A DNA stretch of 64,000 nt. It comes from Protula sp. h YS-2021 (Eukaryota; Annelida; Polychaeta; Sabellida; Serpulidae). Shown piece by piece: positions 56,867 through 64,000 of this stretch. A model generated the notes under the pieces. The model ran no database searches and was not told where the DNA came from. It worked only from the letters and a program-made list of their open reading frames with translations. Within the stretch, counting starts at the first letter, position 1. Each line of letters opens with the position of its first letter. A program made the translations under genes and the position numbers. The stretch is from positions 17,812,615 through 17,876,614 of the forward strand of contig OX457029.1 of NCBI GenBank assembly GCA_949752745.1, read 5' to 3'.

Positions 56867-56935
56867 TAAGCAAAAATTTCCCAAAAATACAAACTATAAA
56901 AGCACAAGCCGTATGTACGACCATTTAGGGGTGCC
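56330..56935. repeat. S4 repeats (inverse)
   Basis: Five units in inverse orientation to 16.7-18.2 kb, with long poly-A runs at 56730-56760 and 56830-56862. Confidence 0.8.
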
Positions 56936-57247
56936 TAAACTTATCGCCAATATTTCGACCAAGTTTTGGCGAATAGCCAAAAATAAGATAATAATAGCCA
57001 GGTGGACACTCATATGTGCGTTTCCATTGAAACCATAGAAGGATGTATCTTTTGTTTGCTTGTCGACCAATATTTCCGCTAATTTTTGACGAATTTACTA
57101 AAAAAGGAATGGCCAGATATGTAGTAATATGTGCCAATGTTACATAAAATCACAAGGCGTTAGTTCACACCTAAACAATGCTTTTTCGCCACTACTTCGG
57201 CCATTTTTTGGCGAATCACAAAGAAAAGAAACAGAGAAACAATAAAC
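56936..57247. repeat. S1 repeats
   Basis: Two units; interrupted by the MITE that follows and resumed at 57780. Confidence 0.7.
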
Positions 57248-57763
57248 ATGGTATTATTAAAAATAAGAATTCTGAAGCAAATAAAACGCCAGATATTTTT
57301 TGGTAGGCTATTCTGGAATATACTACCGATAATTAGAATGTCACTGCTTCATTTTTTTCTTATACCAAAGGATAGAAATAAGTTGGGCAATGCAAATTCT
57401 TAACTTTTGGCGAAAGGAAAATAAAAATATTCAAAAAACTGAATTAAGATTTGACTGTTTATTAAAATATCGGTAGTTCAGCATTGAAATACCTATTAAA
57501 ATTTTGTAATTTTAAAGAATTTATTTATAATTTCATTTTTCATATTTGTAATTTATTTGTAATTTAATTTTTCATACTTTACTATTATTAAGGCACTAAA
57601 ATAAGTAATATATATAGTCTGCAACATAAGTTGATGAACTAAAGAAAAAAAGTCGATTTTTATGGCAATCGATTTATCGCTAGTCTATTCCGGAATAGCC
57701 TACCAGAAAATATCTGGTTTCTTATTTGCTTCAGAATTCTTGTTCTAAATAATACGGTGTTAA
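57248..57763. mobile_element. MITE with about 75-bp inverted ends
   Basis: Left ATGGTATTATT...AATAAGAATTCTGAAGCAAATAA...CCAGATATTTTTTGGTAGGCTATTC; right is its inverse (GAATAGCCTACCAGAAAATATCTGG...TTATTTGCTTCAGAATTCTTG). AT-rich interior, no gene. Flanks suggest a very short duplication at most. Confidence 0.78.
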
Positions 57764-57964
57764 TAGTAAAGTAGGTTTGAATATCCGCTTCCCTGATTCA
57801 GAAGTTAAGATTATATAACTGGCGTTAGTTACGATTTTAGTAAGAAATTAGTTTTTCGCCAATATCTTTAACCAATTTTTTCGAATTACGAAAAACAGAA
57901 ATAGCCAGGTAAGTACAAATGATGGCTATCTTTATCTAAAACTGGAAGACAGCAATAGCCAGCT
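57764..57964. repeat. S1 repeats
   Basis: One to two units up to the R1 junction (GCCAG|CTAGAGCAGCC). Confidence 0.65.
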
Positions 57965-58900
57965 AGAGCAGCCAGTGCACACAAACATAAGAGCACAGGC
58001 TTATATCACACACTTTCAATCGATACCTGTTACTTTTTTTAAACAAAAACAAATGTCTCCCAACTAAACCCATAATTCATTAGTAAACATTTTCCATTTT
58101 CCTTTTTTCCCCCAACAGGGCTGTCACAAAGTTTTATTTGAACCAATATGTATTATTTTCAGTACAATAAGAAATTTTACCTTATATAAATGAAACCCAT
58201 GTGCCCAATAGTCGGGTCTGTATCACCTTTATCTAATGTTTGAAGGCGGGGGGAAGGGGGGGAGGGTACGTAACTTGAATTGTGGGTATCTAAAATCCCC
58301 TTTTTAGATGTTTTATCTGGGTGTAGAAGGTGGTCACTAAAGAGGGTTTACTGTGCGTCTTGTGCGGTTCCAGATGGTGGTTGTTAAAACAAGTTTTATC
58401 GAGGTTTTGAAGTTGGTCATTACAGCAGTTTTATTGTACGTACTTTGTTTATCCGGGTCTGGAAGCTGATCAAGACAGGCAGGTTTTACCCTACGTCTTG
58501 TTATCCGAAACTGGAAGTTGGCCACTACAAACAAGTGTTACTTTACGTCGTTTTATCCTGATCTTGAAGGTAGCAGTTACAAATAGGTTTACCGAAAAAG
58601 TTTTTTTTTTTTGCTTACCTTAACCAACCCCCTCCAGCTATCTAATATAACCCTAACCATTTTTGCAAACGTTACCGTAAAGGTAACTGTGCACTAAGGG
58701 TAGTTATAGCCATAATGTATACCTTGTCTTCGTACATTCCCCTCTGCCAAAAAGCACGAGAAAGACATTCTTCAAAAGTGTGCCACACATCACCCACCTC
58801 GGTGGGAGAGTGGAAGAAGGCATTTTGGTGTCAAAATGGTGCGCTGCTTGCCATAACACAATGCATTAGATGACCCACTTTAAAAGTGAAAGCTACTTCC
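57965..58900 (+). mobile_element. Repeat family R1, copy C (truncated)
   Basis: Starts CTAGAGCAGCCAGTGCACAC as in copy B and ends just after the CCATTTTGACACC/AAGCAGCGCACCATT block (about 58870). It keeps the segment that is split by the LINE in copy A and missing from copy B, so it acts as an empty site. Confidence 0.75.
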
Positions 58901-59565
58901 AGGTACTGCACAAACATTGCGAGCCGTTACGTAATTACTCCCACATGTGGAACAGCTTGGAAGCCACATGAAAACGCTGATTTGAAAACGCTACGAGATA
59001 CGTTTCACAGAATATTTTTTTTTTGGTCAATTGTCCAAAACAGAAATAGCCACTTAGGTAGTCATATGTGTCACTGTTATTGAAAATAACAAGGCAATGA
59101 GGCTATTTTCCAGGAGTTCGTTAAGATTTTACTGAAAATTTGTTGGTTTTTCGCCAAAATGTTCGCCGATTTTTTGGCCAATCACCAAACATTGTACCAG
59201 CCAGGTAGGTAGGAAGGCCTGCTACCTCTTGCTAAGACTTCACGACTATTTTCCTGGATATCGCCAAGATTTCACTAAAAATTATTTGGTTATTCGCCAA
59301 AATTCCCTCCAATCTTTTGGCCAATCACAAAAAGGTAATGTTTGCTACCTCAGGCTAAAATTTCAAGACAATAATGCCATTTTTCCGGAATAATTTCAAA
59401 TTTTATTAATAATTCTCTTGGGTTTCGCCAAAATTTCAAATTTTTGGCCAATCACTAAAGAAAAGGAATACCCAGGTACGCAGTAACGCCTGCTACCTTC
59501 TTCTAAAACTTCAAGACAGTAAGACAGTTTTCCTAGAGTTAGTTAAGATTTAACAAAAACAAGTA
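58901..59565. repeat. S1 repeats
   Basis: About four units (CAATCACCAAAC...AGCCAGGTAGGTAGG...CTGCTACCT), orientation as at 43-45 kb. Confidence 0.7.
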
Positions 59566-60041
59566 TGTCAGTAAAACTGACTATAATTCCCCCGCAGGCG
59601 TGCAATCACAGGATTTCAATACGACAAACACCCATTGAATAGGTCAAATGCGTTGAATTTATAAAGTTTTCCCATTTTCCCAATTTTTGCGAAATTTTCA
59701 ATATAACCCCTCGTTGCACAGGTCCACTATATAGTCTTTGCAGGTGCAAGAGAACAACTGAATCGCTTCAATAGTTACGGAGATATGGCGCCGACAAAGA
59801 CCCATTGAATAGGTCAATTGTGTGGAATTTTCAAAGTTTCCCCATTTTCCCAATTTTTGCGAAAATATCAAAATAACCCTCGTTTCACAGCTCCACTATA
59901 TAGTCTTTGCATGTGCAAGAGAACAATTGAATCGGTTCAGTGCTAACGGAGATATAGCGCCGACAAAAAAGGTATCGACGGACGGACGGAACCGAATCCT
60001 TTAGTCCCCCGCTTCGCGCTAAGCGGCGGCGGGGGACTTAA
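59566..60041. repeat. R3 element, copy 2 (inverse, internally duplicated)
   Basis: From AAGTATGTCAGTAAAACTGAC to the GC hairpin CCCCCGCTTCGCGC...GGCGGCGGGGG (60005-60038). The segment 'CACCCATTGAATAGGTCAAATG...GAGATATGGCGCCGACAAA' occurs twice (59628-59800 and 59800-59965), so this copy is longer than copy 1. Confidence 0.7.
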
Positions 60042-60281
60042 AAACAACCTTACCTTCCATCAAAATTACTAGAATGTTTTCATGAAAATCCTATGAGACA
60101 CGTTTTACAGTAATTGGGCGAATTACCACAATAAAAAATAACCACTTACGAAGTATTCTGTGCTATTGTTATTTAACACTACAGGGGAACGAGACTATAT
60201 TCCAGGAGTTCGTTAAGATTTTTACTGAAAACTTGTTATTTTTCGCCCAAATTTACGCCGATTTTTTGTCCAATCACCAAG

Positions 60282-60314
<33 letters not shown>

Positions 60315-60548
60315 AAATGAAGCAAAAGCCAAATAGGAAAAGTTGCCTGCTACAGTTCTTTAAAATTCCAAGACAGTAAGACTATTTTCCTGGATTTAGT
60401 CAAGAAATTAAGGTTTTTCCCGTTTTTCGTCAAATTTTTCGCAAATTTTTGGTCAATCACCAAAATTGTAACAGCCAGGTAGGTAGAAAGTCTGCTACCT
60501 TTTCTTAAAATTTCAAGAGTTTAGTTTTCTGGAGATCGTCAAGATTTT
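60042..60548. repeat. S1 repeats
   Basis: Three units with a long poly-A at 60275-60312. Confidence 0.65.
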
Positions 60549-60554
60549 TGGCAC

Positions 60555-61215
60555 CTACTGCTCAAGCGCACGCTATCACACACTTTGTAACGCCTCAGGA
60601 GTGTGACAGCGTGCGCTTCAGCAGTAGTGTGGCTGATTTATAAGGCGTGTGATAGCGGGCCCTTGATCAGTGGTGTAGCTGATTTATAAGGTGTGTGACA
60701 GCGTGCCCTTGATCAGTAGTGTGACTTATTTATAAGGTGTGTGATAGCGTGGCCTTGATTTGTAGTGTGGCTGATTTATAAGATGTGTTACAGCGTACCC
60801 TTGATCAGTAGTGTGACTGATCTATAAGGTGTGTGACAGCGTGCCCTTGATCAGTAGTGTGACTCATTTATAAGATGTGTGACAGCGTGCCCTTGATCAG
60901 TAGTGTGACTGATTTATAAGGTGTGTGACAGCGTGGCTTGAGCATTAGTGTCGCTGATTTATAAGGTGTGTTACAGCGTGCGCTTGAGCAGTAGTGTGAC
61001 TCATTTATAAGATGTGTGACAGCGTGCGCTTGAGCAGTAGTGTGACTCATTTATAAGGTGTGTGGCAGCGTGCCCTTGAGCAGTAGTGTGACTCATTTAT
61101 AAGGTGTGTGGCAGCGTGCGCTTGAACAGTATGTGACTGATTTATAAGGTATATGACAGTTGGTTCTTGAGCAGCAGTGTGACTGATTCATAGTGTGCAT
61201 GACAGCGTTTACCTG
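60555..61215. repeat. 44-bp minisatellite beside the mTOR exon-3 donor
   Basis: About 15 units of GTGTGACAGCGTGCCCTTGA/TCAGTAGTGTGACTGATTTATAAG. On the minus strand each unit contains ACTG(C/T)TCAAGNGCACGCTGTCA, a decayed copy of the exon end GTTCAG plus donor (GTTCAGGTAAACGCTGTCA at 61218-61200). The array begins within 24 bases of the exon edge. Confidence 0.9.
61211..61212 (-). promoter_or_regulatory. Possible alternative 5' splice site for mTOR exon 3
   Basis: GTTCAG|GTAAAC repeats the exon edge 24 bases after the main donor GTTCAG|GTAAGT. Use would insert eight in-frame codons with no stop. Weaker donor than the first. Confidence 0.4.
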
Positions 61216-61236
61216 AACAGTAGCGTGACCACTTAC

Positions 61237-61293
61237 CTGAACTGTCTGCTGCTACTTTTTTGTTGCCTTTGCTGGATCCCATTTCCCCTAAAT
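61237..61293 (-). CDS. MTOR: mTOR linker exon 3 (of the five seen)
   Basis: 57 bases: acceptor CATATTTGCAG ends at 61294; donor GTAAGT begins at 61236. With the carried G it encodes DLGEMGSSKGNKKVAADSS and passes one base (G) to the next exon. This lies between kinase and FATC domains, the variable region that holds regulatory phosphosites in vertebrates, so low conservation is expected; GNKK resembles the vertebrate GNKR. Support comes from both splice sites and from the phase, which alone joins the two conserved exons in frame. A second donor 24 bases downstream could add eight codons. Confidence 0.85.
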
Positions 61294-61517
61294 CTGCAAA
61301 TATGAGAAAAAGTTAAAAAAAATAGACACAGTAAGGCTTACATTAGCGGTGCAATTAATAGCCTCTGGCAACTCTCCTCTCTAATCACCAACTGTTAAAC
61401 TGTCTATGATTCGAAAATACAGATTCCCTTGCCATTTCAAATAAGCGGAATGCTGCGTGGGTCACGACTCAAACGCTTCAGATATGTGGCTCTGTGCTTA
61501 AGAGGACAACAGCTGAC

Positions 61518-61571
61518 CTGTTTGTTCTTGGTACTCGCTCTGTCCCCGCGACTTCTTCTCTTTTGTTGCGA
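61518..61571 (-). CDS. MTOR: mTOR linker exon 2 (of the five seen)
   Basis: 54 bases: acceptor TTGTTCGTTTTAG ends at 61572 and donor GTCAGC begins at 61517 (a weaker donor than its neighbours). The carried T gives TTC, then ATKEKKSRGQSEYQEQT, passing one base (G) on. The start resembles vertebrate TNTKGNKRSR just after NWRLMD. This is the only one of the five exons with no minisatellite at its edges. Frame continuity with both neighbours is exact. Confidence 0.85.
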
Positions 61572-62308
61572 CTAAAACGAACAAGAAAATGAGCAACGAT
61601 AAACATCGCCGGCAGATGGCCACGAAATCGTGCCGTTTCCCAAGACTAAGCCTGGTAAACTAGAGCATTGTGCATAGTCCACACACTCCCCACAGGCCTC
61701 CCGTCAGTTAAACACGGTCATCAACAGTCAATCAAGAGCTGAAATTTTCCAAGTCCAGTTGGTGCATTTTCCTTGGACGAACCTGACCCATTTACAATAC
61801 CGATCTGTGTTTGTTCAGCTACATACCAAGTTTCATTAAAATCCTTGACGCAGTTTAAAAGTTATCGTGTTAACAAGCTATTGATGACAGACCGACACAC
61901 GGTCGATTGCATATATTCCCCACAGGTTCTACTGTCGGGAATGAAAAAAGAGAGCAATGTGCATAGCTCACATATTCCCCATAGGCCCCCCATCAGTTAA
62001 ACACGGCCATCAATAGTCAATCAAGAGATGAAATTTTCCAAGTCCATCGGGTCCATTTTCCTTGGACAAACCTGGCCCATTTACAATACCGATCTGTGTT
62101 TGTTCCCACAGAAGCTACATACCAAGTTTAACTAAAATCCTATCAGCAGTTTTTAAGTTATCGTGTTAATAAGCTGTTGATGACAGACCAACAGACCAAC
62201 ACACGGTCGATTCGTATATATTGCCCACTGGTTCTACCTGTGGGGAATAAATGAGGGTTCTAGTTTATAAAGGTGCAGGGCACGGTGAGTGGGAGGTGTG
62301 GTACGTAC
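61572..62308. repeat. Intron with a roughly 290-bp direct repeat (two copies)
   Basis: GTGCATAG(T/C)(C/T)CACA...TTCCCCA(C/T)AGGC...CATCAA(C/T)AGTCAATCAAGAG...TTTTCCTTGGAC...CAATACCGATCTGTGTTTG occurs at about 61668-61940 and 61955-62245. Each ends with CACACGGTCGATT...ATATATT. No gene. Confidence 0.75.
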
Positions 62309-62444
62309 ACTCCATGAGCCTCCAGTTGAGCAGCGGGTCATACACGAAGGCCTCCAGGACGGCGAGCACGGAATCCTTGTGGTTACGCAGCACCTGCAGC
62401 ACGCGCTCACACGTCATGCGGTAGTTCCCGTCGATGCCCGTCAC
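62309..62444 (-). CDS. MTOR: mTOR kinase C-lobe exon
   Basis: 136 bases: acceptor TTGTTGTGTAG ends at 62445; donor GTACGT begins at 62308. It encodes [33 protein letters not shown] and [12 protein letters not shown]. This is the end of the PI3K-like kinase domain of mTOR; LDGNYR, [23 protein letters not shown] is almost unchanged across animals. I chose GTACGT over the alternative GTGTAC two bases earlier because only the former keeps the frame through the next three exons. Its first 41 bases plus 27 intron bases are repeated four more times upstream. Confidence 0.96.
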
Positions 62445-62743
62445 CTACACAACAAGCCACATGATAGCACTCGCTCACACGTCATGCCGTAGTTCCCGTC
62501 GATGCCCGTCACCTACACAACAAGCCACATAATAGCACTCGCTCACACGTCATGCCGTAGTTCCCGTCGATGCCCGTCACCTACACAACAAGCCACATAA
62601 TAGCACTCGCTCACACGTCATGCGGTAGTTCCCGTCGATGCCCGTCACCTACACAACAAGCCACATAATAGCACTCGCTCACACGTCATGCGGTAGTTCC
62701 CGTCGATACCCGTCACCTACACAACAAGCCACTAAACAGCACG
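62404..62743. repeat. 68-bp minisatellite repeating the mTOR exon acceptor and exon start
   Basis: CGCTCACACGTCATG starts at 62404, 62472, 62540, 62608 and 62676, exactly 68 bases apart. Each unit on the minus strand is 27 intron bases ending in TTGTTGTGTAG plus the first 41 exon bases (GTGACGGGCATCGACGGGAA...). Only the copy at 62404-62471 continues into the rest of the exon. Two middle copies have CCGTA for CGGTA. Confidence 0.95.
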
Positions 62744-63560
62744 CTTCATACTGCATAAAGGCAGGGCTTTGCCGAGTCCTCTCAGAAATGGCGGGCTGCC
62801 CGCCAGGCCCTTAAAAATTGGCGGGATCTTCATGTGTCCGTCGTCTGTCCGCAGTGAGTTCTTATGAAATTAATGAGTCGATTTTTCTCAAAACATACAT
62901 AAATATTGGAGTACATGTCTAGATGATGCCCGTGGTATTGTTTTTTTCTTTCCTCAAAAATTCTATTTTTGGCTAATTTTTGAACATAGGGGAGGGGGGG
63001 GGGGGTTTCGTGCATTTTTTTCACTTTGGCAGGCTATATCTCCAAAACAGTTTGTTGGATTAGGCTGAAACGTAGCAAGAACACACATATAGTGCAAATG
63101 TTTACTGTGAAGTTTTACTTCATTTCCGCTGAAAATGTATTTTTGGCGAATTTTTAAATTTTTGATTTTGAACTTTTTTTGGCCATATTGTTGCGATATC
63201 TCCGAAACGGTTTGTTGGATTAGGCTAAACTTGGCAAGAAGAACTCAAAAAAACGTGTAAATGTTTACGAAGTTTTTCTTCATTTTCTGTAAAAATGTAT
63301 TTTTGGCGATTTTTTTCCACGTGACTGATTTGGGGGCGGGGGAGACATATCCGTTTTTTTTAACAAAAACACTGGCCAATCTAGTTAAAACACAATGCAA
63401 AATTAACACAAACACCTTATAAATACTGAGCACAACTTGTATACATAAGTATTTGCTATGGTAATTCTTGGCAAACAATTACTTTTTGTGTAAAAAGTGA
63501 TGCTTTCAGTGAATAGCAAACACGATTCAAATACTAAAGAAACAAATCTTAACATTTCGA
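62744..63560. other. Intron or intergenic repeats, no gene
   Basis: A short inverted stretch (GGCGGGCTGCCCGCC, 62790-62804) and two copies of a roughly 170-bp unit with TATCTCC(A/G)AAAC(A/G)GTTTGTTGGATTAGGCT (63038 and 63197), similar in style to S4/R2. Poly-G at 62991-63005. Confidence 0.5.
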
Positions 63561-63591
63561 CAAGAGTCACTTTTTTATATTGAAACATTAG

Positions 63592-64000
63592 TCAAAAGAC
63601 AAAATCCTGATCCCGATGTGGCGTGTCAATATTGATACTCGAAAGTTATTTGTCCCTTTGGTAAAACTATTTGTTTTACCCGCTTTCCTACAAATTGTGC
63701 AGTACATAACATTTTTTTGCATCGTCGTACTCGAGCCAGGAATATGTCTTCTCCTAATTCTTTTGGTATCGCCATGACTTTTTATTGAGTTTCACTTTCT
63801 TAGACTTACTCGGCTGTGAGGGGTCATCACTCTCATCGTCTGCATAGGTTAGATCATTTGAACTATGATGACTGGCCTCTGGTTCGGCCGTTGCGTTATT
63901 CTTAACGACATTGTGATCCAGAGAACCGCTATCATTCTCATTTTCATCGCGCTTCGGAACAGATTGTTCTTTTAACATGAATTGTGTCAATTTCATCTGC
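63592..64000 (-). pseudogene. Broken BED/TTF-type zinc-finger gene (hAT-transposase-like N terminus)
   Basis: On the minus strand from the window edge: an acidic/polar stretch (QSVPKRDENENDSGS...YADDESDDPSQPSKSKKVKL), then KKSWRYQKN, an in-frame TAG (about 63754-63756), then EKTYSWLEYDDAKKMLC. A frameshift follows, then CTICRKAGKTNSFTKGTNNF and RVSILTRHIG, ending at a stop near 63592. The order 'W-x-x-Y/F...W-L-x-YD...K-M-x-C-x2-C...T-R-H' is that of the zinc-binding N-terminal region of hAT-derived genes (ZNF862/KIAA1586-like). The frameshift looks like a 5-base insertion (TGTAC beside TGCAC). The gene's start lies beyond the window. Either a transposon relic or a domesticated gene that has decayed. 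Confidence 0.65.

Larger units (their letters stand above)
42506..62444 (-). other. MTOR: mTOR gene, last five coding exons
   Basis: Exons on the minus strand in order: 62309-62444, 61518-61571, 61237-61293, 53409-53589, 42506-42521. Introns are 737, 224, 7647 and 10887 bases, all GT-AG. Phases are 1, 1, 1 and 2 and every junction keeps the frame. The spliced product runs from [10 protein letters not shown] through the linker to the FATC domain ending CYIGWCPFW. mTOR is the serine/threonine kinase of TORC1 and TORC2, controlling growth in response to nutrients. Only the end of the kinase C-lobe and FATC lie in the window; upstream exons lie beyond 62744, probably outside. The linker between kinase and FATC is shorter than in vertebrates. 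Confidence 0.95.

Noticed and set aside
62303..62308. Alternative donor GTGTAC two bases before the chosen mTOR kinase-exon donor
   Set aside because: It would break the frame before the FATC exon, while GTACGT keeps all later exons in frame.

Overview
This is eukaryotic, repeat-dominated animal DNA. Every clear gene-like signal is either a mobile element or the 3' end of one conserved host gene, and that gene has ordinary GT-AG introns. The mix of repeats (I-clade-like LINE, DIRS element, Polinton-like element, hAT-like and foldback elements) fits an invertebrate, perhaps a mollusc or another lophotrochozoan. The species cannot be read from the sequence.

Host gene. The minus strand from 62444 down to 42506 carries the last five coding exons of mTOR: 62309-62444 (kinase C-lobe), 61518-61571 and 61237-61293 (short linker exons), 53409-53589 (FATC domain) and 42506-42521 (the last four residues, CPFW, and the stop). 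All junctions are GT-AG, and every phase agrees from exon to exon. The two largest introns (7.6 and 10.9 kb) are filled with repeats. Four of the five exons have a minisatellite starting at or beside one exon edge, with units of 68, 44, 44 and 27 bp. In three of these the unit includes exon sequence and the adjoining splice site.

Mobile DNA. Positions 6627-13118 form a complete 6.5-kb element. It has a 6-bp target duplication (TTTAAT), AG...CT termini and about 2.2-kb terminal inverted repeats packed with tandem arrays. Between them sit two convergent small genes: a PC4-type ssDNA-binding protein and a C2HC-finger acidic protein. Termini and target duplication resemble Polinton/Maverick elements, but no polymerase, integrase or capsid gene is present. 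I consider this the best candidate for an undescribed system. A second theme is a set of foldback elements (about 3.9, 21.5, 22.9, 24.0, 25.6, 27.7 and 29.9 kb, plus lone ends) that share a terminus close to G[A/T]ATCC. Several have 9-10-bp target duplications, yet the short tandem modules in their arms are unrelated.

Layout. 1-2703: repeat family R1 with a nested 5'-truncated LINE. 2704-6626: AT-rich DNA, a foldback element and a broken integrase-derived gene. 6627-13118: Polinton-like element. 13119-15480: little recognisable. 15481-21060: repeat R2 split by a 4.6-kb composite of tandem arrays. 21461-30504: foldback and hAT-like elements, several nested. 30600-41710: satellite-like families S1, S2 and S3, with a complete R1 copy at 33.7-36.1 kb. 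41930-62743: mTOR 3' end with its introns (a deleted DIRS element at 47.1-51.5 kb, satellites, MITEs, a third R1 copy at 58 kb). 63550-64000: broken BED-type/hAT-like finger gene. No tRNA, rRNA or CRISPR array was recognised. Coordinates of satellite blocks are approximate.
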